A DNA stretch of 64,000 nucleotides, taken from the NCBI GenBank assembly GCA_964505215.1, contig CAZDGU010000004.1, forward strand, positions 1 through 64,000. Reading direction: 5' to 3'. Below the pieces are notes generated by a model. It had not been told where the DNA came from, searched no databases, and was given only the letters and a program-made list of their open reading frames with translations. Source of the stretch: Gracilimonas sp964505215. GTDB lineage: Bacteria; Bacteroidota; Rhodothermia; Balneolales; Balneolaceae. The position numbers and the translations under genes are program-made. Positions 26,548 to 34,974 of this stretch are shown here, in pieces (within the stretch, counting starts at the first letter, position 1; each line of letters starts with the position of its first letter).

Positions 26548-27342
26548 ATGAAAAAGCTGATAGCCGCTATTGCACGATTGGGATATGTTACAAAAGGCTT
26601 GGTGTATTCTTTTGTGGGATTATTAGCGCTTCAGGCGGCCTTAGGTATGTTGGGTGAAGCTCAGGGAACCAAGCAGGCGCTTCAGGAATTCATTTATCGT
26701 CCGTTTGGAAACATATTGCTGACAGGATGTATCATCGGCTTTTTTGCCCATGCGGTTTGGAGAATAATTCAGGGAATAGCCGATCCTGAAAACAGAGATG
26801 GCGGAGCCGGAACGCTGCTGCTTCGAGCGGTAGATTTTTTAACCGGCTGCTTGTACTTATCACTTTCTTATGCCAGCTGGCAGCTGCTGCAGGGTTTAAA
26901 TACTAAAAGCGGAGATGAGAGTGCAGAAGTTTGGGTGAGTAAAATTTTAGAACTGCCCTATGGAAATTGGCTGGTGCTTTTTTGTGCTTTGGTCATTTTT
27001 ATTGCCGGTTTATTTCAATTTTATTCGGCTTATACCGCCGGATTTGATTACAGTTTTGATGATCAAAAAATGACGGAGAAGGAGCAGAAAACGTTGAGAG
27101 TGTTAGGTAGAATTGGCATTGGTGCGTGGGGTATTGTTTATTGCATGGTGGCGCTCCTTTTTTACCGGGCCGGCATGCATTTTAATGCAGACGAAGCCGG
27201 TGGACTCGCCGCTGCATTAAACGCACTGAAAGCCCAACCTTTTGGAGTGTGGATTTTGGGAGCTACCGCCGCCGGATTGCTAATTTATGGGGTCTATTTA
27301 TTTGTGCTATCCTATTATCACAAAATATATGGAAGGCAATGA
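26548..27342 (+). CDS. DUF1206-family integral membrane protein
   Basis: The 264-residue protein has six predicted membrane segments in three pairs. Each pair begins with the family pattern of the ARLGYVTKGLVYSFVG type, seen again as GRIGIGAWGIVYCMVALLFY. This is typical of DUF1206, made of three repeats of about 75 residues. No function is known. ATG at 26548 is preferred to GTG at 26542, giving MKKLIAAIARLGY. The preceding 230 bases hold no recognised site. Confidence 0.85.
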   Translation: MKKLIAAIARLGYVTKGLVYSFVGLLALQAALGMLGEAQGTKQALQEFIYRPFGNILLTGCIIGFFAHAVWRIIQGIADPENRDGGAGTLLLRAVDFLTGCLYLSLSYASWQLLQGLNTKSGDESAEVWVSKILELPYGNWLVLFCALVIFIAGLFQFYSAYTAGFDYSFDDQKMTEKEQKTLRVLGRIGIGAWGIVYCMVALLFYRAGMHFNADEAGGLAAALNALKAQPFGVWILGATAAGLLIYGVYLFVLSYYHKIYGRQ

Positions 27343-27507
27343 GAAAAAGTTCACTTAACTATTGAAGTATTAATAATTAGATATACTTCCGTTCGAGTAT
27401 TTTGGATAAAAAATGAGCTTATTTTCTTGTTTTTTGCGTATTTGATATTGGCCTTTTAGAAGTAGCCGGTTTATCTAATTATCTAATAATAAATAAGTCC
27501 CGAGCTC

Positions 27508-28683
27508 ATGAAATCTTTAAAAGCACTATTATCCTTCCTGTTTCTAAGTATGCTACTCGCCACTTCTGCAGTATGTCAAATCATTTACGTGGCCAATGAC
27601 ACTTTGTGGGTGCAACAATCAAATGATACAGAGCCACAGTTTATCGTTGAAGACCCCTATAATGAAATTGAGGCAATAGCCGCCGATACCGTTGCTAATT
27701 TGTTGTACTGGTCGCAGGGCAGGGGTGACTCAAAAGTTTATAAAGCCTCGTTTGATGGCGGAAGCAAAGTTCTTGTAGCTACAATAAGCAGTTCTGATCT
27801 TCGGGGATTAACTCTGGATGCAGAAAATGGAAATTTATACGGTGCAGATTTAGTGAATACCGGGGGAATAGTGAAAATAAGTTTAGATGATGGCTCCGTG
27901 GAAACAATAGTTGCAGGAGAGGAAAACGGGGTTACGGACGGAACCTTAGGTATAGCTATAGATCCGGTAAATCATAAAATATATTGGGTAAGATATGGAG
28001 CCGTAATGCGGGCAAATCTGGATGGCTCAAATGTTGAGAAAGTAGTTGATATACCGGATAATGTTGGCCCGACTCAACCCCAAGCAATAGCATTAGATAT
28101 ACAAGGTGGATATGTGTATTGGATTAACAGTGGTACAGATCAAATTGAACGTGCACCTATGAACGGAGGGCAAATTGAAGATATAGTACCTTCGAGTACA
28201 GCTACGGCTGTAGATATTGATATGAAAAATGGCAGGTTATATTGGTTAGAAGATTATCTGTACACGAATGAGGGTGGCGCAATATACAGCGCGAACCTGG
28301 ATGGTATCGATAAGCAGCCGATAATGGAAACTCCGGAATTTGTAGGAAGTATTTTATTTGTAGGAGAGTGGCAAATGCCAACTTCTATTTCGGAATTTGG
28401 GAAAAATGAACACCCAGACCATTTTAAATTGGCTCAAAATTATCCCAATCCATTTAACCCAACAACGGTTATTCATTATGAACTTCCCCGGGTTATGAAA
28501 GTGAATTTAACCGTTTATAACTTTTTGGGCCAAAAAATACAAAGTTTAGTAAATGGGAGAATTCAACAGGCGGGTTCACATGATATTACTTTTGATGCAA
28601 AAGAATTGCCAAGCGGGATGTATATCTATCAGCTTAAAACAGAGGCAGGCAGTTTCGCAAAAAGTATGACGTTAATAAAATAA
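27508..28683 (+). CDS. Secreted YWTD-like beta-propeller with type IX sorting domain
   Basis: The 391-residue protein has a signal peptide (about 1-23). Five to six LDL-receptor-class-B-like blades follow, with recurring LYWSQG, IYWVRYG, VYWINSG and LYWLED motifs. The C-terminal sorting domain contains NYPNPFNPTTVIHYELP, LTVYNFLGQKIQSL and PSGMYIYQLKTE, ending SFAKSMTLIK. That domain directs export through the type IX secretion system and surface attachment. The propeller probably binds a ligand; no enzyme motif is visible. It is convergent with hsp20 across a shared hairpin. Confidence 0.9.
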   Translation: MKSLKALLSFLFLSMLLATSAVCQIIYVANDTLWVQQSNDTEPQFIVEDPYNEIEAIAADTVANLLYWSQGRGDSKVYKASFDGGSKVLVATISSSDLRGLTLDAENGNLYGADLVNTGGIVKISLDDGSVETIVAGEENGVTDGTLGIAIDPVNHKIYWVRYGAVMRANLDGSNVEKVVDIPDNVGPTQPQAIALDIQGGYVYWINSGTDQIERAPMNGGQIEDIVPSSTATAVDIDMKNGRLYWLEDYLYTNEGGAIYSANLDGIDKQPIMETPEFVGSILFVGEWQMPTSISEFGKNEHPDHFKLAQNYPNPFNPTTVIHYELPRVMKVNLTVYNFLGQKIQSLVNGRIQQAGSHDITFDAKELPSGMYIYQLKTEAGSFAKSMTLIK

Positions 28684-28718
28684 TGACTTATAAAATACCG
28701 GTAACGTGAATTACAAAG

Positions 28719-28750
28719 ATAATAGCCACGATATATACCGTGGCTATTAT
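28719..28750. terminator. 12-bp perfect hairpin between convergent genes
   Basis: ATAATAGCCACG (28719-28730) pairs perfectly with CGTGGCTATTAT (28739-28750) around 8 bases. Neither side has a strong T run. It sits midway between the 3' ends of the sorted propeller gene and hsp20, so a bidirectional terminator or 3'-end-stabilising hairpin is most likely. Confidence 0.6.
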
Positions 28751-28773
28751 TAGTCAACTGAAATTTACCGCTA

Positions 28774-29232
28774 TTACATTACTTTTATTTTTTTAGCGGC
28801 TTTTTCCTTCACTTTAGGAATGATGACATTCAGCACTCCATTTTCATATTTCGCCGAGATCTTATCTTGATTAACCACATCTTTGGGTAATGGAAGTGAA
28901 CGGCTGAATTTACCGAATCGGCTTTCAATCCGGTGGTAGCGTTTCTCTTTATCTTCTGATTCCATTTTCCGTTCACCGCTGATAGTGAGAACTCCGGAAT
29001 TGAAGCTGATTTTGATGTCATCTTTGTTCATTCCCGGCAGTGCCACAGAAACCTCAAACTCAGTAGCCGTTTCGTACACATTTAGTTCGGGCACAAAACC
29101 TGAGTTGTTTATTCTTGGCCAGTTAAGTGCATCCTCAAAAACCTCATCAATCCAGTTAGAAATTCTGAGAGGTGAGGCCGTGTTGGCATCGTTCCCGAGG
29201 GTTGGTGTATTAGTGTTTGTTCGCATTAACAT
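28774..29232 (-). CDS. Hsp20/alpha-crystallin small heat-shock protein
   Basis: The 152-residue protein has a short N-terminal arm and an alpha-crystallin domain (about 47-145: PELNVYETATEFEVSVALPGM, KDDIKISFNSGVLTISGERK). It ends with the family signature ENGVLNVIIPK and a KKIKVM tail. It holds unfolding proteins in the cytosol. A rare strong Shine-Dalgarno (GGAGG, about 9 bases upstream) fixes the ATG at 29232 and suggests high expression. A sigma-54-like box lies about 85 bases upstream of the start. Confidence 0.95.
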   Translation of the reverse strand: MLMRTNTNTPTLGNDANTASPLRISNWIDEVFEDALNWPRINNSGFVPELNVYETATEFEVSVALPGMNKDDIKISFNSGVLTISGERKMESEDKEKRYHRIESRFGKFSRSLPLPKDVVNQDKISAKYENGVLNVIIPKVKEKAAKKIKVM

Positions 29233-29599
29233 AGGTTTATCCTCCTTTTAAATAGGTTTTATTTAAAAATTACAGGGTTTTACCCAGATCAACACGAAGG
29301 TTGACAATTAAATACTATCAAACTTTGTGCCAAATTAATTTTTGTATGTCAATTTTTAACTTAGAGGTACAAAATGACAAAACAGGAGGTTTAAAAATAC
29401 ATCTTCATAAATGTTTCATGCTATACCCTTAATATGAAAACTATTATGGTTGCCAAAAATAAAGGATAGGCTATTAGCGGTAATGAATCTCATGATAATT
29501 TTATCATAACTTCCTTTTAGCCATTTCCCTCTTTTAGGCTTATATTTTAATCTACTTACTCACTCACAAAACACAATTATAAAAAGGGAAAACATCACT
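29233..29599. other. Divergent control region hsp20 / fbaB
   Basis: This 367-base gap holds the hsp20 leader with its Shine-Dalgarno, the sigma-54-like box (29317-29332, minus strand) and a dyad ATGATAA-TT-TTATCAT (29492-29507) about 95 bases upstream of fbaB. TATATTTTA (29541-29549) is a possible -7 box for fbaB. No ORF is seen. Confidence 0.6.
29317..29332 (-). promoter_or_regulatory. Sigma-54-like (-24/-12) box upstream of hsp20
   Basis: Read on the minus strand it is TGGCACAAAGTTTGAT. Against the consensus TGGCAC-N5-TTGC(A/T) it has one mismatch (A for C in the -12 GC). Spacing is exact. Transcription would start near 29305, leaving a leader of about 70 bases. It is a motif match only; the conserved C of the -12 element is missing. 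Confidence 0.4.
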
Positions 29600-30676
29600 A
29601 TGTCACTTGGAATAAACAGTATTGAAGAGCTTCTGGGAGATGAGGCTTCGGATCTTTTAAATCACAAATGTCAAACTATAAGTGCCGATCGGCTGGTAAA
29701 ACCCACAGCTAATTATGTGGATGAAGTTTGGTATCACTCTGACCGAAATAATCGGGTACTTCAAAATCTGCAAAGATTACTGAATAATGGCCGATTGGGC
29801 GGAACCGGGTTCCTTTCAATTTTGCCGGTTGACCAAGGTATAGAGCACTCTGCCGGGGCATCATTTGCAAAAAACCCGGATTACTTTGATCCGGAAAATA
29901 TTGTAAAATTAGCTATTGAAGCCGGATGTAACGCTGTTGCCTCTACCTTTGGAGCACTTGCTGCTGTTTCTCGAAAATATGCTCATAAAATTCCTTTTGT
30001 GGTTAAAATAAACCATAACGAGCTGCTGACATACCCAAACACTTACGACCAAATCATGTTTGGCTCTATCGACAAAGCCTACGACATGGGTGCAGCTGCC
30101 GTGGGCGCAACTATTTACTTCGGTTCTGAAGAATCAAACCGACAAATTGTTGAAGTAGCCCGCGCTTTTGAATATGCGCATGAGTTAGGCATGGCTACCA
30201 TTTTGTGGTGCTATACCAGAAATAGTGCCTTTAAAGTAGATGGTGTAGATTATCACTCCTCTGCCGACCTTACCGGCCAGGCAAACCATCTTGGTGTTAC
30301 GCTGGGAGCCGACATTATCAAGCAAAAGCAGCCTGTTAACAATGGTGGCTACAAAGCCCTGAATACGGGAGACTCAACCTACGGAAAACTGGACGAGCGT
30401 ATTTACACAGAGCTTTCCAGCGATCACCCCATTGATTTGACTCGCTACCAGGTAGCCAACTGCTATATGGGGCGTGCAGGCTTAATTAATTCCGGTGGTG
30501 CTTCCGGTACCAACGATTTCGCTGATGCCGTTAAAACTGCTATTATTAATAAGCGTGCCGGCGGAATGGGACTGATTAGTGGACGAAAAGCGTTTCAGCG
30601 TCCATTAGGAGAGGGAGTTAAATTACTTAATATGATTCAGGACGTGTACCTGAATGATGAAATTACCCTCGCTTAA
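29600..30676 (+). CDS. fbaB: Class I fructose-bisphosphate aldolase (FbaB/DhnA type)
   Basis: The 358-residue protein runs nearly collinear with E. coli FbaB as I recall it: GTGFLSILPVDQGIEHSAGAS, DPENIVKLAIEAGCNAVAST, YPNTYDQIMFGS, GATIYFGSEESNRQI, DYHSSADLTGQANHLG, NCYMGRAGLINSGG and KRAGGMGLISGRKAFQRP. It cleaves fructose 1,6-bisphosphate through a Schiff-base lysine, without metal. With pyk in the same window it belongs to central carbon flow. It has its own dyad upstream and a perfect terminator downstream. Confidence 0.97.
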   Translation: MSLGINSIEELLGDEASDLLNHKCQTISADRLVKPTANYVDEVWYHSDRNNRVLQNLQRLLNNGRLGGTGFLSILPVDQGIEHSAGASFAKNPDYFDPENIVKLAIEAGCNAVASTFGALAAVSRKYAHKIPFVVKINHNELLTYPNTYDQIMFGSIDKAYDMGAAAVGATIYFGSEESNRQIVEVARAFEYAHELGMATILWCYTRNSAFKVDGVDYHSSADLTGQANHLGVTLGADIIKQKQPVNNGGYKALNTGDSTYGKLDERIYTELSSDHPIDLTRYQVANCYMGRAGLINSGGASGTNDFADAVKTAIINKRAGGMGLISGRKAFQRPLGEGVKLLNMIQDVYLNDEITLA

Positions 30677-30694
30677 TAACTGTATAACAATTAT

Positions 30695-30728
30695 AGCCTT
30701 ACAAGAAATAATCTTGTAAGGCTTTTTT
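30695..30728 (+). terminator. Rho-independent terminator of fbaB
   Basis: GCCTTACAAGA (30696-30706) pairs perfectly with TCTTGTAAGGC (30712-30722) around AATAA, followed by six Ts. Confidence 0.92.
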
Positions 30729-30756
30729 ATCTGCTCCATCCAGTAATTAACTTTAT

Positions 30757-31809
30757 TTGAGTTCTAAGACCGCAAATATCAGCCAGCCTCCCTCATTCTT
30801 TTCCCGGAAATACTTAATTATCTCCATTTTATTAAGTGTTGCAACCATGGCCGGGGTTATTTACTGGACCTACACACCCGGTGTATTAAAGTATTTGTCG
30901 AAAAGCAGGCTGCCGGGATTATTTATTGCATTGCTCGTTTCGTTATTAAGAGTGTGGTTTTCGGCTGCTAAAATTCGCTTTCTTTCAGAACGAAAGCTGA
31001 GCTGGTTGGCATCTATTCGGGTGGTATTGGCTTGGGATTTTACCTCTGCCGTAACGCCCTCAACCATTGGCGGGGCACCTTTGGCAACCTATGCCATGAC
31101 CAAAGAAGGCTTAAAGTTGGGAGATTCCGGTGCCATTATTTTATATGGAGTGCTTCTTGACCAAATTTGGTTTGCGATGGCCATTCCTATTTTATTGTTT
31201 GCGGGAATTTTTTATGAAGTGGTTCCTGCTGAAATTGGTTTAGTGGGCGATGTTTCCATGGGGCTGTTATACGTGGGTTTATTGAGCTACGGAGGCTTGT
31301 TAGCCTACGGCGTTTTAGTAAATCCGGCAGCTATAAAAAAGGTAGTCAAATATGTATTTAAGCTGCCCATTCTGCGCCGCATGGGAGATAAAGTAGAAGA
31401 AGAAGCTGAGAATTTAGAAGAATACGCACATCAGCTTCGTAAAAAACCGTTTAGTTTTTTGGTGAAGGCATTTACCTTATCTACTTTGTCATGGCTGATG
31501 CGTATTGCGCTTCCCACAATTGTGGTGCTGAGCCTGCTGCCCGCTCCCGAAGTGCTGTCGGTGCTTAGAAGTTTAGCCATGAATTTGGCTTTTTTAGTAG
31601 TTCCCACGCCGGGAGGGAGTGGAGGCGTAGAAGGACTTTTTGTGCTATTTCAGGGGCCGCTGATTTCCCGGGAAGGCTTTATTGGTCTGGCCGTATTTTT
31701 ATGGCGTATAATCAGTTATTACATCAGCATTGGTTTGGGAATGATGGCCACCACCTGGTATGTAAATCAGCAGGTAGTGGAGATTAAAACACAGGATAAT
31801 GATGGCTAA
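30757..31809 (+). CDS. Flippase-like membrane protein (LPG synthase TM / UPF0104 family)
   Basis: The 350-residue protein has about eight membrane helices and the family landmarks VWFSAAKIRFLSERKLSW, DFTSAVTPSTIGGAPLATYAM and FLVVPTPGGSGGVEGLFVLF. These match the transmembrane part of lysylphosphatidylglycerol synthase (MprF-like) without the aminoacyl-transferase half, so lipid handling is likely. The frame has an upstream stop at 30748 and no ATG before the first helix, so the TTG at 30757 is the best start. It overlaps radA by 11 bases. Confidence 0.82.
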   Translation: MSSKTANISQPPSFFSRKYLIISILLSVATMAGVIYWTYTPGVLKYLSKSRLPGLFIALLVSLLRVWFSAAKIRFLSERKLSWLASIRVVLAWDFTSAVTPSTIGGAPLATYAMTKEGLKLGDSGAIILYGVLLDQIWFAMAIPILLFAGIFYEVVPAEIGLVGDVSMGLLYVGLLSYGGLLAYGVLVNPAAIKKVVKYVFKLPILRRMGDKVEEEAENLEEYAHQLRKKPFSFLVKAFTLSTLSWLMRIALPTIVVLSLLPAPEVLSVLRSLAMNLAFLVVPTPGGSGGVEGLFVLFQGPLISREGFIGLAVFLWRIISYYISIGLGMMATTWYVNQQVVEIKTQDNDG

Positions 31810-33139
31810 AGTAAAAACACAATTTGAATGTTCGAACTGTGGATATATTTCTCCAAAATGGAATGGAAGCTGCCCGTCTTGTTCTGAGTGGAATACTTTT
31901 ATGGAAAAAACGATTTCAAAAAAATCTTCTTCAACTCACAAAGCTAAAGTAGATGGACTGGAATCGACAGCTTCACCCCAAAAATTAACAGAAGTAGAGA
32001 CTTCCGAAAAAAGCCGATTTAAAAGTAATATTTATGAGCTGGATCGCGTATTAGGTGGCGGCTTTCTACCGGGTTCGTATGTATTAATTGGGGGTGAACC
32101 GGGAGTTGGGAAAAGTACACTCACTCTGCAAATTGCCAAATCTAATCCGGAGCTTACTATTTTATATTGTGCCGGAGAAGAATCGGGAGGGCAGATTAAA
32201 CAGCGAGCCGCCCGGCTGGGTGTGGCCTCTGATACGCTGTATGTTTACAATGAAACGCAGGTAGATAATATTATTGCAGAAGCCCAAAAAATGCAACCCG
32301 ATCTGCTCATTGTTGATTCCATTCAAACGGTATATAGGACAGAGCTTTCGAGCATGCCGGGAAGTATTCAGCAGGTGAAAGAATGTGCGGCTTTATTTCA
32401 GCAGCTGGCTAAGAAAAAGAATATTACAACGCTAATTATCGGCCATGTTACCAAAGAGGGAGATATTGCCGGCCCGCGCGTGCTGGAGCATATGGTAGAT
32501 ACGGTTCTTCAGTTTGAGGGAGATAAACAATATACCTATCGCCTGCTGCGGAGTTTGAAAAACCGTTTTGGTGCGGCTCAGGAAGTAGGCGTTTTTGAGA
32601 TGAAATCGGATGGGCTTACGGAAGTTTCAAATCCGTCTGAGCTGTTTATTTCTGATAAAACTACCGGCGTGAGCGGTAATGCGGTAGTCTGCACTATGGA
32701 AGGCACGCGTCCGCTGCTGATTGAAGTTCAGGCATTGGTAACGCCATCCGCGTATGGTTCGCCCCAGCGCACTGCCAATGGGTTTGATCGGAATCGTTTA
32801 GCTTTGCTGCTTGCCGTTTTAGAAAAAAGGGTAGGAAAAAACTTCTCTCAGCACGATGTATATTTGAATATAGCCGGAGGATTTAAACTCAACGATCCGG
32901 CCGGAGATCTCGGGGTTTGCTGCGCATTGGTTTCCAGCCTGGTGGATGAGGCCGTTTCACAGAATATGGCTTTTATAGGAGAAGTAGGGCTGGGCGGGGA
33001 AATCAGAACGGTTCCGCATTTAGAACAGCGAGAAAAAGAAGCGAAAAAGTTAGGCTTTAAACAATTAGTGCTTCCCGAATCAAAAGAAAATGAAGGGGTT
33101 CGGTATTTATATCAGGCCATAAAAAAAGCCCTCGGGTAA
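31799..33139 (+). CDS. radA: DNA repair protein RadA
   Basis: The 446-residue protein has a C4 zinc finger (Cys11, 14, 25, 28: CSNCGYISPKWNGSCPSC). Walker A IGGEPGVGKST is at about 97-107, followed by the RadA-specific KNRFG motif and a C-terminal Lon-protease-like domain (GGFKLNDPAGDLGVCCAL). It promotes branch migration in recombinational repair. The start lies inside the preceding membrane-protein gene, so the two are translationally coupled, an odd pairing with no known functional link. A second ATG (31802) is equally possible. Confidence 0.96.
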   Translation: MMAKVKTQFECSNCGYISPKWNGSCPSCSEWNTFMEKTISKKSSSTHKAKVDGLESTASPQKLTEVETSEKSRFKSNIYELDRVLGGGFLPGSYVLIGGEPGVGKSTLTLQIAKSNPELTILYCAGEESGGQIKQRAARLGVASDTLYVYNETQVDNIIAEAQKMQPDLLIVDSIQTVYRTELSSMPGSIQQVKECAALFQQLAKKKNITTLIIGHVTKEGDIAGPRVLEHMVDTVLQFEGDKQYTYRLLRSLKNRFGAAQEVGVFEMKSDGLTEVSNPSELFISDKTTGVSGNAVVCTMEGTRPLLIEVQALVTPSAYGSPQRTANGFDRNRLALLLAVLEKRVGKNFSQHDVYLNIAGGFKLNDPAGDLGVCCALVSSLVDEAVSQNMAFIGEVGLGGEIRTVPHLEQREKEAKKLGFKQLVLPESKENEGVRYLYQAIKKALG

Positions 33140-33172
33140 AAACCGGAGAGCTTAAAATGAGTTTTACTTCGT

Positions 33173-33367
33173 TTAGAAGTTGTCGCGTTGGCGACGGCGT
33201 TGTTCGCGTTTGGCTTTTTTCATAGCCTCGCGACGCTCAAGAGATGGCTTTGTGTATTGCTGGCGATCTTTGTATTCATTGAGAATACGTGATCTTGTTA
33301 CCAGTTTCTTAAAGCGATTAATTGCGCGGTCAACACTTTCGTTGTCTTTAACTTCGACTCCTAACAT
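33173..33367 (-). CDS. rpsU: 30S ribosomal protein S21
   Basis: The 64-residue basic protein MLGVEVKDNESVDRAINRF... has S21 landmarks FKKLVTRSRILNEYK and LERREAMKKAKREQRRRQR. S21 helps the 30S subunit bind mRNA. In Bacteroidota it is involved in the ribosomal anti-Shine-Dalgarno sequestration that explains weak Shine-Dalgarno use (established for Flavobacterium). On the minus strand TATATTTA (33422-33415) could be its -7 box. Confidence 0.95.
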   Translation of the reverse strand: MLGVEVKDNESVDRAINRFKKLVTRSRILNEYKDRQQYTKPSLERREAMKKAKREQRRRQRDNF

Positions 33368-33525
33368 GAAGTATCACATCCTTTCGTTTAATTTGTTCCC
33401 TTTATTGGGAGCACTAAATATACGGACTCTGTCACTAAAAAATAAAATATTCTCAAAATTAGTTTTGGACGGTTTTGCTTTCCCTCTGAGTAAGTCTTGT
33501 TTATGAATATCCAACCTCTCTGGCG

Positions 33526-33937
33526 CAAGCGTCCGCTTGAGCCAACGCATTAGGACGATAAAAAAAAGTCCCAGCGGACGCTGGAACCAGTTTTTCGGTT
33601 TTTAATTTCTTTTTCTATACGTCTGTACCGCTAGAACAAGCGCCCGCTTGTGCAAATACCCTGTTTGCGCTATGGTAAATGAGGGAAAATATGTTGTGAG
33701 TCGGCCTAATTCTCAGTTAAAACCCTGCATGTTGAATCACGGATTTGCGCAGATTTTTGGATTACGCGGATAAGAAATACTCTGCCTTTAATCTTCTAAT
33801 AAGCCGGGTACAGAAAAATCCGCACCATCCGAGTAATCCGTTTAATCTGCGATTCAAAACTGAAGTAAATAGCCAATGGCTCACAGGAAGCGGGAGCTTC
33901 CGGGACTGCATTGCTAAGCCGGAGCTTAGCAACGAGG
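33526..33937 (+). repeat. Composite intergenic repeat, copy A
   Basis: Modules in order are: palindrome P1 CAAGC-GTCC-GCTTG (33526-33539); a P1 relative CCAGC-GGAC-GCTGG (33571-33584); a second P1 with a base change (33636-33651); a 60-base unique core (33671-33731); and module D. D is an imperfect inverted pair starting TTGAATCACGGATTTG (33732) and ending near AATCTGCGATTCAA (33843-33856). Two hairpins follow: P2 GGAAGC-GGGA-GCTTCC (33886-33901) and P3 TTGCTAAGC-CGGA-GCTTAGCAA (33911-33932). About 300 bases are near-identical to copy B. The rest of the 33368-34059 gap shows nothing else clear. Confidence 0.9.
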
Positions 33938-34059
33938 GTAAGTAGGGTTTCTATAGAATCATTGCTGAATTTGGGTAAAAGATATTCAGGGTGTAATAAA
34001 TTTTGGATATCAGTACTAACTATAGTGAACGGAAATGTTAAATACTTAAACCTATTATT

Positions 34060-34971
34060 ATGCAACTGAAATGGAAGTACAATAAAGTAACTTTGCTACT
34101 TATTCTTTGTTTGTGTTCAATCTCATTAACTGAATCTAATGCTCAAACAATAAATCCGTATGGATTTAAAATAGAAATAGTGGGAGAAGGGGACCCAATT
34201 CTCTTTTTCCCCGGCCTCATGAGTAGTGGAGAGGTTTGGGACAAAACTGTATCAACGTTTATGGAAAGTTATGAATGTCATACTTTCACTATGCCCGGGT
34301 ATGCCGGTGTTCCACCGGTAGAAACGGAATCTTATCTCAAAACATGGAAAAAAGGTATTATTGATTATATCGAATCTGAGAACCTGAAACAGATTACACT
34401 GGTTGGCCATAGCCTCGGGGGTTTCCTTAGCTTATGGGTTGGTGCCGAAAATCATCCTGCAGTTAAACAAATTGTAGTGGTTGATGCACTTCCTTTTTTG
34501 GCAGGTGTGGGAAACCCAAATGCTGAGGTTGGATTTAACAAGGAGGCGGCTAACCTATATATGAACTCTTTTGCTGAGATGAGTGATGAAAAAGAGCTTG
34601 CCGCCCGAATAAGAGTTGCACAAGGCATGACACATAACGCAGATAAATGGGAAACTATAGCCCAGTGGTCGGTTGATTCTGATTTGAAAACAGAGGCTTG
34701 GACAGCTACCGAAATGATGGGAATGGATTTGCGTGATGAGATTGCTAAAATTGAGGTACCGGTTTTGGTGCTTGGAGCATATAGTGAGAATCCGCAATTT
34801 CCGAGCTTTACTCTTGAAAGAATGAAAAAATCATTCATCGAACAATACAAAAACCTCCGCACACTGCAATTTGAAGTGGCTAAAGGTGCCGGGCATTTTA
34901 TCATGTTTGATAAGCCCGAGTGGATGCGCAAAAAAATGAGCGCTTTTATGAATAAACAAGCCGATCGGTAG
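34060..34971 (+). CDS. Exported alpha/beta hydrolase
   Basis: The 303-residue protein has a signal peptide (about 1-28, ending SNA-Q). The oxyanion segment FFPGLMSSGEVWD, nucleophile elbow VGHSLGG (Ser118) and a C-terminal catalytic His in GAGHFIMFDKPEW (His279) are typical of alpha/beta hydrolases. The acid member is not obvious, since the usual Asp after the VPVLVLGAYSE strand is replaced. The substrate is unknown. Only 3 bases separate it from the ECF sigma factor, so it is the first gene of that operon, an unusual place for an enzyme. The operon lies between direct repeats A and B. Confidence 0.85.
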   Translation: MQLKWKYNKVTLLLILCLCSISLTESNAQTINPYGFKIEIVGEGDPILFFPGLMSSGEVWDKTVSTFMESYECHTFTMPGYAGVPPVETESYLKTWKKGIIDYIESENLKQITLVGHSLGGFLSLWVGAENHPAVKQIVVVDALPFLAGVGNPNAEVGFNKEAANLYMNSFAEMSDEKELAARIRVAQGMTHNADKWETIAQWSVDSDLKTEAWTATEMMGMDLRDEIAKIEVPVLVLGAYSENPQFPSFTLERMKKSFIEQYKNLRTLQFEVAKGAGHFIMFDKPEWMRKKMSAFMNKQADR

Positions 34972-34974
34972 TTT

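Noticed and set aside
33745..33945. 66-codon ORF in repeat A with a 73-codon look-alike at 36271-36492 in repeat B
   Set aside because: Similarity follows from the DNA repeat itself. The frame crosses hairpins, is not kept in copy C and lacks an ATG start.
34452..34931. 159-codon minus-strand ORF opposite the hydrolase
   Set aside because: Antisense shadow; the plus-strand frame has the GHSLGG motif and a signal peptide.
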